A DNA stretch of 64,000 nucleotides. Origin: Methanomicrobium sp. W14. Its GTDB lineage: Archaea; Halobacteriota; Methanomicrobia; Methanomicrobiales; Methanomicrobiaceae. A model generated the notes under the pieces. The model was not told where the DNA came from. It did no database searches and worked only from the letters and a program-made list of their open reading frames with translations. Below, in pieces: positions 50,115 to 59,726 of this stretch; positions within the stretch are counted from its first letter, which is position 1; every line of letters begins with the position of its first letter. Both the position numbers and the translations under genes were made by a program. Where the stretch lies: the NCBI RefSeq assembly GCF_017875315.1, contig NZ_JAGGMM010000002.1, forward strand, positions 558,001-622,000. Direction: 5' to 3'.

Positions 50115-52073
50115 ATGGACGAAACAGGAGGCAACAAAAGCCGTCACCATGAGTGCCATGGCCATGAATGCTGTGAAAATGAAGCCTGCGGGTGCGGTCA
50201 CTCTCATGGTAAAGAGTCTCATAATTCAGAATATCTCTTTCTTCTTGTGGCGGGAGTGGCCCTTTCGTTTGCAATAGCAGGGGACTATTTTGGATTTTTA
50301 GATGTTGCGGCAGTTTCAGTCTTTGCACTGTTATCTACGGCTTTTACCGGTATTCCGATAATTTACGGGGCTGTAAAGGGGCTTCTCGTAGGGCGGTCAA
50401 ACGTATGCGAACTTGCAGGACTCGCGATTGCAGCGGCGGTTATTACCGGCGAATATATAGTTGCGGCAGAAGTTGGTTTCATTCTCTCAATAGGAGAAAT
50501 CGCGGAAGACTATGCATACAAAAGGTCGAGACGTGACATCGAGAATCTAACGTCAAACCTTCCCAAATACGGCTACATAAAGAGGAGAGATAAATTCGAG
50601 GAGGTCCTGGTTGACGAAATTAACCCCGGTGACATTATCCTTGTCCGTCCGGGTGATGTCGTCTCATCAGACGGAAAGGTTATGTCAGGGTCTACTTCGA
50701 TGGATGAGTCCTGCCTTACAGGTGAAAGTGTCCCGGTAGATAAAAACGAAGGTGACATCGTCTATTCTGGTTCGATAAACAAAAGCGGCTCCGTGCAGGT
50801 TCTGGTTACAAAGAAAGGTAAGGACTCCACCTATTCCAGAATAGTGGAACTTGTTCACGAAGCCGAAAACAGGCGTCCGCCTTCATATCCGTTCATTGAG
50901 AAGTTTGCCTCTTTGTATACCCCTCTTACCCTTATTGCCGTTGCATTGACATGGGTATTTACCGGAAGTCTTGAAAGGGCTATCACGGTTTTAATCGTGG
51001 CATGCCCGTGTGCACTTCTCCTGTCCACCCCTTCTGCCGTGATTGCTGCAATCGGTGCCGGCGCAAAGAGAGGTGTCCTTTTTAAGAGTGGAGTTTACCT
51101 GGAGGAATCAGGAAAAACAGATGCCGTTTTGTTTGACAAGACCGGAACGCTTACAACAGGAGTAATGAAAGTATCGCGAATTGTGCCTGTGGACGGATAT
51201 TCCTGCGAGGAAGTCATAAAAACGGCTGTCTTTGCCGAGTACGGTATGCAGCACCCGATAGCTAAAGCTGTTGTGGCTTATGCCGCTGAAAAAGGAATTG
51301 ACGTCTCCGAATACAGCCGGTCGGGGAGAACAGAAGGTCTGGGAGTCAGGGCAGACAGTGAGGGTGAGAGTGTCCTTGCAGGCAGCAGGAAATTTTTTGA
51401 AAATTCCGGTGTAAAGATATCTGAATTTGTCTTAAAAAAGACGGAGGAGATGATAAGAGACGGTATGAATCCGGTTTTAATAGGCAAAAACAGTGTTGTT
51501 ACAGGTATAATCGGTGTTGAGGACTCGGTGAGAAGTGAATCGGCTTACGTTGTTGATATTCTCAGGGACATGAAAATTGCGGATATTTATGTCCTTACCG
51601 GGGACAGAAATGAGATAGCGTACTCGGTATCGGATAAGTGCGGAATTGAGAATGAAAACGTGTACTCTGAGATTACGCCGAAGGGCAAAAAAGAAATTGT
51701 TTCGTCTCTTCAGGAAAGCGGCAGGAAGGTTTGTTTTGTCGGAGACGGTGTCAATGACGGGCCTGCAATCGCCCAGGCAAATATAGGTGTCTCAATGGGA
51801 TCACGCGAAAATACTGTTGCAATCGAGACTTCCCATGCTGTCATATTAAAAGACGACCTGCGTTCGCTTCTGGTTATGCTCAGGCTCGGTGCAAGGGCAC
51901 TGAGGACTATCAAAGTGAACGTTGCATTTGCGGTCCTGTTTACTTTATCATTGGTCATCCTGGCGTTTTTGGGAATAATTCATCCTGTTTCGGGAGCTGT
52001 AGGTCACCAGGTGGCAACCCTTGGCGTTCTTGCAAACTCGGCTCTTTTGTCCGCAGGAATTGACAAAATATAA
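50115..52073 (+). CDS. Heavy-metal translocating P1B-type ATPase
   Basis: A 652-residue P1B ATPase. The N terminus lacks a folded HMA domain and instead has a His/Cys-rich metal-binding stretch (HHECHGHECCENEACGCGHS, about 11-30). Membrane spans lie at about 38-110, 265-310 and near the C terminus. The transport motif is ACPCALLLSTPSA (about 295-307), the phosphorylation site DKTGTLTTG (about 342), the HP motif GMQHPIAKAV (about 376) and the hinge GDGVNDGPAIAQ (about 543). CPC plus these features fit Zn2+/Cd2+ or Co2+ exporters of the ZntA/CadA kind. It is cotranscribed with the MarR regulator. Metal specificity is not certain. Confidence 0.9.
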   Translation: MDETGGNKSRHHECHGHECCENEACGCGHSHGKESHNSEYLFLLVAGVALSFAIAGDYFGFLDVAAVSVFALLSTAFTGIPIIYGAVKGLLVGRSNVCELAGLAIAAAVITGEYIVAAEVGFILSIGEIAEDYAYKRSRRDIENLTSNLPKYGYIKRRDKFEEVLVDEINPGDIILVRPGDVVSSDGKVMSGSTSMDESCLTGESVPVDKNEGDIVYSGSINKSGSVQVLVTKKGKDSTYSRIVELVHEAENRRPPSYPFIEKFASLYTPLTLIAVALTWVFTGSLERAITVLIVACPCALLLSTPSAVIAAIGAGAKRGVLFKSGVYLEESGKTDAVLFDKTGTLTTGVMKVSRIVPVDGYSCEEVIKTAVFAEYGMQHPIAKAVVAYAAEKGIDVSEYSRSGRTEGLGVRADSEGESVLAGSRKFFENSGVKISEFVLKKTEEMIRDGMNPVLIGKNSVVTGIIGVEDSVRSESAYVVDILRDMKIADIYVLTGDRNEIAYSVSDKCGIENENVYSEITPKGKKEIVSSLQESGRKVCFVGDGVNDGPAIAQANIGVSMGSRENTVAIETSHAVILKDDLRSLLVMLRLGARALRTIKVNVAFAVLFTLSLVILAFLGIIHPVSGAVGHQVATLGVLANSALLSAGIDKI

Positions 52074-52121
52074 ATCTATTTTTGACAGTTTAACTCATTA
52101 ACCATTAAAAAAGGGTCTTTT

Positions 52122-52922
52122 TCAGGAACTGCTCCAGTCTGAAAGTGTTGTCTGGTCGTATGGCATGACCTCTGATGTCATCCTTATTGCAAGGCCGTTT
52201 TTATCTGCGTAGCCTTTAAGGCACTGAGTAGTCTCTTTCCATGTTATAACCGGAACCTTGCATTCAAATCCCCTCAAGAAGTGGTATATCACAGGATCTT
52301 CTGTTGTACTGTCCGGGTGTTCACCATATATCAGTGCATGCTTGTGCCCTGTAAAAAGCTCTATTAATGCTGATTCCTGCTTTGGTCCGGGAAGGCTGAG
52401 ATTGTCCTTTGTTGAATACTGGACTATCGGGCTTGGCACCGAGTTTTCCCTGTCAAGCTTGAAAAAAATTTTTCCGCCCTTTTTTCCGGCAATAAGCGGG
52501 CACTCTGAAAAAGCATCCTCATCTGCAAGTAAAATGTGGCTGTCGCTGTCTATATCAACGCATGCTACAGTATACCCGTCGTCTGTCGGGTAATTCATAT
52601 CAAGAGAGATGCTTATTTTTGTATAGTCGAGTTTACCTGTATTTGGTTTTTCCCAGAAATCCCGTATTTTGTTAATCCTCTCCGGTGAGGGTACGTGAAA
52701 AGAGTCCCTTACCGTTTTACCGAAGGACCGCCTGTCATAAAGCTTCAAAAGTTCCCTTTCGCCAGGGGGATTTTTGCCGTAGACTCCTTTTCTTGATATT
52801 ATGCCAAGTGGTGCCTTTGATTTTGGCCTGCATGGAACTGCTATAAGGCCGTTTTTTTTGCACCAGAAAACGACTTCCCCGGCATTTTTGGGAGTGTAAG
52901 GCTGATATTTACAGGCAGTCAT
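52122..52922 (-). CDS. Orphan PrimPol-like (archaeo-eukaryotic primase superfamily) protein
   Basis: A 266-residue protein whose layout matches the bifunctional primase-polymerase N-terminal domain: WCKKNGLIAVPCRPKSKAPL at the start (about 19-38), the metal motif VACVDIDSDSH (about 119-129; DxD), the GKKGGKIFFKLD strand (about 147-158) where active enzymes have a histidine, and LIELFTGHKHALIYGEHPDST (about 187-207) for the third motif (Glu instead of Asp) and the nucleotide loop. There is no helicase domain or gene beside it. Missing His suggests lost or altered activity. Such domains belong to plasmids and viruses, so this may be a domesticated remnant. ATG 52922 is used. Confidence 0.55.
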   Translation of the reverse strand: MTACKYQPYTPKNAGEVVFWCKKNGLIAVPCRPKSKAPLGIISRKGVYGKNPPGERELLKLYDRRSFGKTVRDSFHVPSPERINKIRDFWEKPNTGKLDYTKISISLDMNYPTDDGYTVACVDIDSDSHILLADEDAFSECPLIAGKKGGKIFFKLDRENSVPSPIVQYSTKDNLSLPGPKQESALIELFTGHKHALIYGEHPDSTTEDPVIYHFLRGFECKVPVITWKETTQCLKGYADKNGLAIRMTSEVMPYDQTTLSDWSSS

Positions 52923-53014
52923 CCGGTGTTGTACTGAGTGGAGCTAATAATTTATAAAACCGGGCGTTCAAAAAGCAGGTTTTTCAGTAAATCAGGTAAA
53001 AAAGTAAAAAAATA

Positions 53015-55210
53015 TTATGCGAGATAGTCAGCAGGCTCAGGTATCTGTTCCTTTAGGCCTTTACGCTTCCTAATCTCTTTTACGACGTCCTTGAGCATTC
53101 CTGCCGGAACTATATCAAAGCCTGCAAACTCAGTGGACCACATTGCACGGCCTTCCGTTGCAGAACGCACGTCTCCCGCAAAACCAAATAGCTGTGCAAC
53201 AGGCGCTTTTCCAACAACTGTTATGGTGTCCCCCTCTGACCTCATATCTGAAACCTGGCCGCGGCGACCCTGGATCATTCCGGTTGCACTGCCCATGTGC
53301 TCCTGGGGGACGGTTATCTGGAGGTACTGCATAGGCTCAAGCAGTGAGTCTCCGGCAAGGAGGATACCTGCCTTAACAGCGCTTCTTACAGCCGGAATCA
53401 CCTGAGCAGGACCACGGTGGATTGCATCCTCGTGTAGCTTTACATCGACAAGCTTTATCTTGACGTTCTGGACCTGTTCGTCTGCAAGAGGTCCTCCTGC
53501 AAGGGCTTCACGCCAGCCTTCAAGAACAAGCTCCATGGTCTCGTTGAGGTACTGAATACCCTTTGTCATATCGAAGAACATATTTGTCCCCTCGATTGCG
53601 GTAAGGTTCTTTGCCTCGTCCTTGTCAAAACCTGCTTCAGTCAGGGCGTCACGTCTTTCAAGTGCCGGAAGGTCCATCGAGATTTTTCCGTCCTTGATAA
53701 GTTTTACGACGTTTTCCGGAACAGGCTCAAGCTCGATGTAGAACCTGTTGTGGCGGTTCGGGGACTTTCCTTCGACAGGCCCTGCAGTACCGGTTATAGT
53801 CTCACGGTATACCACGATAGGCGGTGAAGTTACGATATCGACCTTCTTGTCACGTACTATACGGCCGGTTATAACCTCAAGGTGAAGTTCTCCCATACCG
53901 GAGATCAGGTGTTCCCCTGTCTCTTCGTTGATTGTGACCTTAACAGTCGGGTCCTCCTTTGCTACCTGACGCAGGACCGTGATAAGCTTAGGGAGATCTT
54001 TCATGTTCTTTGCTTCTACCGCGACTGTCATTACAGGCTCCGAGTAGTGCTGGAGGGATTCAAACGGAGTCATATCCATTATGCTTGTGACCGTTGAACC
54101 GACGATTGCGTCTTTAAGGCCTGTTACAGCTGCAATGTTTCCTGCAGGAAGCTCCTCCACTTCAATCCTTTCGGCACCCATGAAGATACCTACCTGGGTT
54201 ATACGGTTTGCCTTCTGCCCAGAACCTATGATGTAGCACTCTGTTCCGCGTCTGAGTGTTCCGGAGAAGAGACGGCCTGTTGCGACTTCACCGGCATGCT
54301 GGTCGAACGAGATGTCTGTTACCATCAGGCATACAGGTCCGTTCGGGTTGCATGAAAGCATGGATTTACCCTCATTTGTGTTTGGGTCACCGTGATGCCA
54401 GATAATAGGAACACGGCGTTTCTGGGATTCAAGCGGGTCAGGAAGGTGACGCACGACCATGTCCAGAACGACCTGGCACAGCGGGCTTTTCTTTGCGAGC
54501 CATTTCATATCGTTGGCTTTACACTTCTCATAGACATCTTTGAACGAAACTCCGCTCTTCTTCATGAAAGGAACGGATATAGCCCAGTTATATAATGCCG
54601 ACCCGAATGCAACCGTTCCTTCGGCTGCGTCAAGTTTCCACCCGTTTTTATAGGCCTCTTCGCTCATTCCCTTGATGAGTTTGTTGACTTTGTCTATTAC
54701 TTTTCCAAGGCGTATCTGCATCTCCATTTCATCAACTTTAAGTTCGTTGATTAAACGGTCTACCTTGTTTACGAAAAGTACAGGTTTTACACCCTCTTTC
54801 AATGCCTGTCGGAGAACAGTCTCAGTCTGCGGCATTGTCCCTTCTACAGCGTCGACAAGGACCACAGCACCATCAACTGCACGCATTGCACGTGTAACGT
54901 CACCACCGAAGTCGACGTGGCCCGGCGTGTCAATCATGTTGATAAGGTATTCGTCGCCTTCGTATTCGTGTACCATTGATACGTTCGACGCATCTATGGT
55001 TATTCCACGTGCCTGTTCTTCTTCATCCGAATCCATCCAGCAGGCTTTTCCTGCAATCTCCTCGCTGATCATCCCCGCACCTGCGAGAAGGTTGTCAGAG
55101 AGGGTAGTCTTCCCGTGGTCTATGTGAGCTACTATACCGATGTTCCTGATATGTTCAGGCTTTCCCATCAGTTCTGTAACTCTTTCTACCATCTGTTTTC
55201 GTTTGGTCAT
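53015..55210 (-). CDS. fusA: Translation elongation factor EF-2
   Basis: A 731-residue translocation GTPase. G-domain motifs: [15 protein letters not shown] (about 28-42), [12 protein letters not shown] (about 93-104) and FVNKVDRL (about 146-153). The domain IV tip has [15 protein letters not shown] (about 600-614), the diphthamide site with the histidine to be modified by DPH enzymes. It ends in IPEPADYLA. It follows rpsG by 34 bases on the same strand, in the archaeal str-operon order rpsL-rpsG-fusA; the elongation factor 1-alpha and rpsJ genes that often follow are not here. Confidence 0.96.
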   Translation of the reverse strand: MTKRKQMVERVTELMGKPEHIRNIGIVAHIDHGKTTLSDNLLAGAGMISEEIAGKACWMDSDEEEQARGITIDASNVSMVHEYEGDEYLINMIDTPGHVDFGGDVTRAMRAVDGAVVLVDAVEGTMPQTETVLRQALKEGVKPVLFVNKVDRLINELKVDEMEMQIRLGKVIDKVNKLIKGMSEEAYKNGWKLDAAEGTVAFGSALYNWAISVPFMKKSGVSFKDVYEKCKANDMKWLAKKSPLCQVVLDMVVRHLPDPLESQKRRVPIIWHHGDPNTNEGKSMLSCNPNGPVCLMVTDISFDQHAGEVATGRLFSGTLRRGTECYIIGSGQKANRITQVGIFMGAERIEVEELPAGNIAAVTGLKDAIVGSTVTSIMDMTPFESLQHYSEPVMTVAVEAKNMKDLPKLITVLRQVAKEDPTVKVTINEETGEHLISGMGELHLEVITGRIVRDKKVDIVTSPPIVVYRETITGTAGPVEGKSPNRHNRFYIELEPVPENVVKLIKDGKISMDLPALERRDALTEAGFDKDEAKNLTAIEGTNMFFDMTKGIQYLNETMELVLEGWREALAGGPLADEQVQNVKIKLVDVKLHEDAIHRGPAQVIPAVRSAVKAGILLAGDSLLEPMQYLQITVPQEHMGSATGMIQGRRGQVSDMRSEGDTITVVGKAPVAQLFGFAGDVRSATEGRAMWSTEFAGFDIVPAGMLKDVVKEIRKRKGLKEQIPEPADYLA

Positions 55211-55244
55211 CCTAAAACACCAAAAAAAGTATTGCTAAAAAAAT

Positions 55245-55862
55245 TTAACGTGCAGACTTGGCTACACGTTCACGCTCTTCCTTCTTTGCCACAGCAAAAC
55301 TGCGTGTATCCCCTGCGGCAGCGGCGATAAGTTCGTCTGCAAGGGCTGCTGATGCTGATTTTTTCTTCTTGTGGCTTGCCTGGCTTACGCCTTTTGCAAT
55401 GAAGTAAAGAGCAGTATCTATACGACGCTGCGGTGCAGTATCCACTGACTTCGGGACATTTATACCACCGTACTTCAGACGGACGGTCTCTTCCCTTGGC
55501 CCGGAGTTTGCAATTGCATCTATAAGCACTTCAACAGGGTTCTTTTTTGTCTTTTTGTTTATTATATCAAAAGCTTCTTCCACAATACGTGAAGTAAGCT
55601 CTTTTTTGCCCGTGTTGTGCTCTGTCTGCATGAGTCTGTTAATCAGGCGCTCTACAATGAGCATTTCAGACTTTGAAAACTGCTGCTTCTGTTTTCTTCC
55701 GCAAGAGTGCGGCACTATAAGAGAGTTGACACTGACATACCTGACAAGACCCGGGTCATTTACCTTTACTTCAGAGATGTCCCACTTGTTGAAGAGAAGA
55801 TTAGTGCTCTTTTCTTCGATTGGGGCAGTCTCATTTTCCTGTGCGATTTCTTCTGCGCTCAT
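55245..55862 (-). CDS. rpsG: Ribosomal protein uS7
   Basis: A 205-residue archaeal uS7, a primary binder of the 3' domain of 16S rRNA near the decoding and E sites. Segments include [21 protein letters not shown] (about 23-43), the Cys-containing [14 protein letters not shown] (about 52-65), [20 protein letters not shown] (about 105-124) and [16 protein letters not shown] (about 140-155). The acidic N-terminal lead ([17 protein letters not shown]) is archaeal. ATG 55862 has SD AGGTAATC in minus-strand sequence; an in-frame start further up overlaps rpsL and is rejected. Confidence 0.94.
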   Translation of the reverse strand: MSAEEIAQENETAPIEEKSTNLLFNKWDISEVKVNDPGLVRYVSVNSLIVPHSCGRKQKQQFSKSEMLIVERLINRLMQTEHNTGKKELTSRIVEEAFDIINKKTKKNPVEVLIDAIANSGPREETVRLKYGGINVPKSVDTAPQRRIDTALYFIAKGVSQASHKKKKSASAALADELIAAAAGDTRSFAVAKKEERERVAKSAR

Positions 55863-55867
55863 AAAGA

Positions 55868-56296
55868 TTACCTGCGTGGTTTCTCCTTTCTGCCAAGTAC
55901 CATTTCGCGAAGGCATACGTTGTTTACAGCCGTGACCTGGTAACGGACACCAGGAATATCACCCTTCGAACGGCCCAGACGTCCGCCGATTCCCTCAATT
56001 GTGACTTCATCGTGCTCGTCTATGAAGTTGATTGCACCGTCTCCTACTGCAAATGCGCTTACCTGACGACCGTTTTTAATGAGCTGTACACGGACGCACT
56101 TACGAATAGCCGAGTTAGGCTGTTTTGCTTCCACACCAATCTTTTCAAGGACAATCCCGCGGCCCTGAGGTGCGCCCTCAAGCGGGTCTGACTTTATGTC
56201 AAGACCAAGGGCTTTCCTTGAATAGTTTACATCGCGCCATCTGTTGTTTTTAGAGTCGCGCTTACACTTTCTTGCTGCAAATTTACCGTTTCCCAA
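55868..56296 (-). CDS. rpsL: Ribosomal protein uS12
   Basis: A 142-residue decoding-centre protein. The strongly conserved loop [16 protein letters not shown] (about residues 58-73) and the region around [20 protein letters not shown] (about 86-105) with [14 protein letters not shown] (about 108-121) identify the archaeal form. It is the first gene of the minus-strand operon and is followed by rpsG five bases later. A CCTCAA-type complement just beyond the ATG shows an SD (TTGAGGTGT on the minus strand). Confidence 0.95.
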   Translation of the reverse strand: MGNGKFAARKCKRDSKNNRWRDVNYSRKALGLDIKSDPLEGAPQGRGIVLEKIGVEAKQPNSAIRKCVRVQLIKNGRQVSAFAVGDGAINFIDEHDEVTIEGIGGRLGRSKGDIPGVRYQVTAVNNVCLREMVLGRKEKPRR

Positions 56297-56939
56297 TTGA
56301 ACACCTCAATCAGATGGAAAAAATCCATTAATTCTGCCTCTTGATGATGCGCGAATTTCGCGCGAAATTGATATGATATGGCTACAGAGTAATTCCATCA
56401 AATTTTAAGAGAAGCGAGGCGAATTCATCCAAAATTCACGGAAAACAGGTAGATACCAACCCGCTGTCCTCACCGCCGCTGCCAATCTATATCAGACTTC
56501 TCCCTAAATTTAGGTCCTGAATAGTATTAAAGATATTAGCTCCTGCCTGAAGGACAGATCCGCGGAGGCCCGGAGGGAATCAGGAAAAAACTTTCATTCC
56601 ATCCCCTATTGAAGAAACAACCGTTTATATGTGCCTGATAAGGATACAAGCATTTATATTGCACTTTAAAAGTTCTTTAAATAGAAACTTTTCTGCGAAA
56701 CATGCTATTTTTGTCCTTCTCCATGCATTTATTCTGTTTTTTTAAACATTTTATGCACCTGATGGTGCGCGAGGTGGTATGCAGAAACTTTTTATTTATA
56801 TTATTTTCAGGTAAGGATGCTTTTTATTTCAATAAATTCAGGGTATTCTGAAAATAAAACCTGTAATATATATGTCCTGGCAAAGCGCATTTTTGTGGTA
56901 CAGGCCCGGGAATATTAAAAAAGGACTGGTTGAGAATTA
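56297..56939. other. Gap upstream of rpsL with a GC-rich island and inverted repeats
   Basis: Near 56350-56370 the sequence GCGCGAAATTCGCGC-like forms an inverted repeat close to the rpsL start. From about 56440 to 56600 the DNA is distinctly more GC-rich than its neighbours and includes CCTAAATTTAGG, GTCCT/AGGAC and TCCGCGGA pairs, features of a structured leader or small RNA. At 56668-56692 AAAAGTT and AACTTTT flank 11 bases beside TATA-like sequence. No convincing protein-coding frame was found. Confidence 0.35.
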
Positions 56940-57260
56940 ATATCTGAAAATAATTACTCATCTTTTATTATTTCTGCTCTTTTTATCTCTGTGGCAGTAG
57001 TATCCGTTGTTCTGGTTTTGTTTGTATCTGAAAGCGAGTTTTCGGCAGAAGTCATTTATTCCGTCTCTTTTGTAATTATGCAGGTCGCTTTTTTCTGCGT
57101 TGTCACGTATTTCATATTGCGTATGAGGGAGTGGCTGAGCTGTCTTATGTAAGCCGGAATCAAACACAGCCATGAACTTGAGGAAATGAGAAAAGATCTT
57201 GAATTAATAAAAAAGGGTCTTGAAAGAATTGATTCAGAGACTGAAATAAATAACCGGTGA
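56940..57260 (+). pseudogene. Two-span membrane protein gene with an internal TAA
   Basis: From ATA 56940 one frame reads 70 codons encoding two clear membrane helices (SSFIISALFISVAVVSVVLV and SFVIMQVAFFCVVTYFILRM) to TAA 57150-57152. It then continues in the same frame for 35 codons as a charged helix (HELEEMRKDLELIKKGLERI) to TGA 57258. The two parts together look like one small protein of two spans plus a coiled coil. There is no ATG, GTG or TTG at the head; GGTTGAG ahead of ATA could serve as a weak SD. A lost start and a nonsense change suggest a decaying gene, although a 70-residue shortened product cannot be excluded. Confidence 0.5.
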
Positions 57261-57439
57261 CCGGGGCAGGGAGCTCAGGAATAAAAAAAAGGTCCTGCAA
57301 CTAAAGTTTTACTTTCATTCAAAACAAAGTAATTACACTAGATTAAACTCTTTGCGTCTGCCGGATAATTGACCTTGTTTTCAGGAGTCTTTGGTCCGTG
57401 GAAAATTGCAGTTGGGTTTTCAGGTGTCTGTGATATAAA

Positions 57440-57844
57440 ATGAGTGTCCGGATTTATAAGGAAGCATATTTTGAGGCAAGCCACAGGCTTCTTCATTACA
57501 ATGGAAAGTGTTTCCGCCTTCATGGTCACCAGTGGAGGGCGGAGTTCTGGGTTGAAGGAGATACAACGGCCGATTCGAATATCCTCGTAGATTACAATAT
57601 GATAAAGGAGGTCGTGGGCCGCTATGATCACCAGGTCATACTCAACACAGAAGACCCTATGGTAGAATGCCTCTCAAAATTTCAGGAGGTCGTTACGACC
57701 GATGGAGACCCTACAAGTGAGCTTATGGCCGAAAGAATGGCAAAGGAAGTGGAAGAAGAGTGCAGTAAACTCGGAATAGCTGCAAGGGTTACTAAATGCC
57801 GCATCTGGGAGTCGACTTCCTGTTTTGCCGAGTGGACTCCTTGA
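57440..57844 (+). CDS. queD: 6-carboxytetrahydropterin synthase
   Basis: A 134-residue zinc enzyme converting 7,8-dihydroneopterin triphosphate to 6-carboxy-5,6,7,8-tetrahydropterin, second step to preQ0. Zinc histidines are in FEASHRLLHY (about residues 11-20) and RLHGHQWRAE (about 28-37), and the catalytic cysteine directly precedes (KCFRLHGH, the CxxxHGH of QueD). DHQVIL (about 62-67) and the C-terminal WESTSCFAEW with its glutamate complete the site. It leads a queD-queE-queC run that makes preQ0 for archaeosine at position 15 of archaeal tRNA. Confidence 0.92.
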   Translation: MSVRIYKEAYFEASHRLLHYNGKCFRLHGHQWRAEFWVEGDTTADSNILVDYNMIKEVVGRYDHQVILNTEDPMVECLSKFQEVVTTDGDPTSELMAERMAKEVEEECSKLGIAARVTKCRIWESTSCFAEWTP

Positions 57845-57877
57845 AAATATAATCTATTCCCGGAAAGTTATCCAAAA

Positions 57878-58486
57878 ATGAAAGTCGTTGAAATTTTCAA
57901 AAGCCTCCAGGGGGAGGGTCCTGACCAGGGTATTGTAACTACATTCATACGCCTTGGCGGGTGTAACCTCCACTGCAGGTGGTGCGACACTTCTTATTCA
58001 CATACTGCCGGCTCTGAAATGGGTGCTTCTGAAATCCTTGAGAAAGTAAGGGAGTTTGGCGCACCGCATGTATGTGTCACAGGAGGAGAGCCTCTCCTGT
58101 CTGTAAATGATCTCCTGCCCCTTCTGAAAAGTCTTTATGATGAAGGTTTCATTATTGAAATCGAGACGAACGGCACTATAAATCCTGCTTTGTGCAGGGA
58201 GTATGCAACTATATGCATGGACATTAAATGTCCTTCGTCAGGTGAGAAAAGTGATCTTTCCCTCCTGAAATATCTCGGCTTTGACGACTCGGTCAAATTT
58301 GTGGTCGCGGACATAAACGACTGCGAGTACGCACGCGGCGTAATTGAAAACAAAGAATTTATCGCCAAAATCTTCATATCTCCTGTATGGGGATGTGATT
58401 ATGGGATTATTGCAGATTATGTAATAGAACACCGGTTGCCTGTAAAATTTCAGGTGCAGCTTCACAAGGTAATAGGAGTAAAATGA
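57878..58486 (+). CDS. queE: 7-carboxy-7-deazaguanine synthase (radical SAM)
   Basis: A 202-residue radical SAM enzyme that contracts the QueD product to 7-carboxy-7-deazaguanine. The cluster motif is [15 protein letters not shown] (about residues 27-41; CxxxCxxC), after the substrate-binding [14 protein letters not shown] (about 5-18). CVTGGEPLL (about 67-75) is the SAM GGE motif. It is on the short side of the family but has both ends. It starts 33 bases after queD and ends one base before queC. Confidence 0.93.
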   Translation: MKVVEIFKSLQGEGPDQGIVTTFIRLGGCNLHCRWCDTSYSHTAGSEMGASEILEKVREFGAPHVCVTGGEPLLSVNDLLPLLKSLYDEGFIIEIETNGTINPALCREYATICMDIKCPSSGEKSDLSLLKYLGFDDSVKFVVADINDCEYARGVIENKEFIAKIFISPVWGCDYGIIADYVIEHRLPVKFQVQLHKVIGVK

Positions 58487-58487
58487 A

Positions 58488-59159
58488 ATGAAAGCAGTTT
58501 GTCTTATGTCGGGCGGGATGGATTCGTCTACTCTTGCCTACTTTGCAAAGGACATGGGCTATGATATACTGGCCCTTCATACAAGATATGGACAGAGAAC
58601 AGAGGAAAAAGAGCTTGAATGTGCAAAAAAGATTGCCAAATCCCTCAATGCACCTGAGTTTATGGAAATATCCCTCTCATACCTGACAAAATTCGGCGGG
58701 AGTTCTTTAACTGACAATTCAATGACCGTATTTGACCACAGTGACGAAACTGACGAGAAAAAGATACCTAATACGTATGTCCCATTCAGAAATTCGAATC
58801 TTCTCTCGATAGCGACAAGCTACGCCGAGTCAAGGGGTGCAGAGGCTATATTTATAGGTGTCCAGGCGTCTGACTACGCGGGGTATCCCGACTGCCGGCC
58901 TGAATTCGTAGAAGCTTTCCAGAAGGTTATCGATTTGGGGACTTCCGATGAAACCCACATTAAGCTTATGACACCCTTTGTAAACCTTAACAAGACCGAA
59001 ATCCTCAAAATAGGCATGAAGCTCGGCGTCCCGTATAAAGACACGTGGTCGTGCTACAAGAGCAATTTCCCCGCATGTGGAAAGTGTGACTCCTGCTATT
59101 ACAGGCTGAAGGCCTTCGAGGAAATCGGCGTCGAAGACCCGATAGAATATATGAAATAA
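58488..59159 (+). CDS. queC: 7-cyano-7-deazaguanine (preQ0) synthase
   Basis: A 223-residue ATP-dependent enzyme turning 7-carboxy-7-deazaguanine and ammonia into preQ0. It has the PP-loop [15 protein letters not shown] (about 5-19), [15 protein letters not shown] (about 99-113) and four zinc cysteines near the C terminus ([18 protein letters not shown], about 188-205). The gene completes the queDEC operon. The tRNA-guanine transglycosylase that inserts preQ0 is not in the window. Confidence 0.94.
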   Translation: MKAVCLMSGGMDSSTLAYFAKDMGYDILALHTRYGQRTEEKELECAKKIAKSLNAPEFMEISLSYLTKFGGSSLTDNSMTVFDHSDETDEKKIPNTYVPFRNSNLLSIATSYAESRGAEAIFIGVQASDYAGYPDCRPEFVEAFQKVIDLGTSDETHIKLMTPFVNLNKTEILKIGMKLGVPYKDTWSCYKSNFPACGKCDSCYYRLKAFEEIGVEDPIEYMK

Positions 59160-59207
59160 GCTGTTGACCATTTTTATAGCTGTAGCAGATTTTGGTGCTG
59201 GTTGAAT

Positions 59208-59726
59208 ATGAAAAAGATTGACGACATATATAGCGGCAAGAGGCTTAAGGTTGAACGTGTGGAGGTAGAACTTCCCGGAGGAGTCTCGCTTGAGAGAATC
59301 GTCGTAAAGCCCGGGGGTGCCGTTGCCATACTCCCTACGGATGATGAATACTGTTACCTGATAAAGCAGTACAGGTATCCGATTGATAAGTATATCTACG
59401 AGGCGCCGGCAGGCACGATGGAGGAGAATGAGAAGCCCGGTGAGACTGCATGCCGTGAGCTCATAGAAGAGACCGGTCTTAAGGCGGAAGAGTTCATCCC
59501 GAAAGGCTACATTTATACGACTCCGGGTTTTACGAACGAGACCGTATTCCTGTATGAAGCCCACAATTTCACGCCTTCCGATGAATTCAGGAAAGATGAG
59601 GACGAGGTTATTGAGGTTGTAAAAGTCAGCAGGTCTGAAGTCTTTGAGATGATAAAGGACGAAAGAATTGTCGACGCAAAAACCATCTGCCTTGCCTTCA
59701 AATGTCTCGGGATGAATGCGGAATGA
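59208..59726 (+). CDS. Nudix hydrolase, ADP-ribose pyrophosphatase-like
   Basis: A 172-residue Nudix protein with the complete box from GTMEENEKPGE to RELIEETGLKA (about residues 67-90; Gx5Ex7REUxEExGU). The N-terminal strand pair (KVERVEVELPGGVSLERIVVKPGGAVAI) and the proline in TTPGFTNETVFLYEA (about 104-118) fit the ADP-ribose pyrophosphatase subfamily. ATG 59208 is used; a TTG six bases earlier is possible. It overlaps the next gene by four bases (ATGA). Confidence 0.86.
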   Translation: MKKIDDIYSGKRLKVERVEVELPGGVSLERIVVKPGGAVAILPTDDEYCYLIKQYRYPIDKYIYEAPAGTMEENEKPGETACRELIEETGLKAEEFIPKGYIYTTPGFTNETVFLYEAHNFTPSDEFRKDEDEVIEVVKVSRSEVFEMIKDERIVDAKTICLAFKCLGMNAE

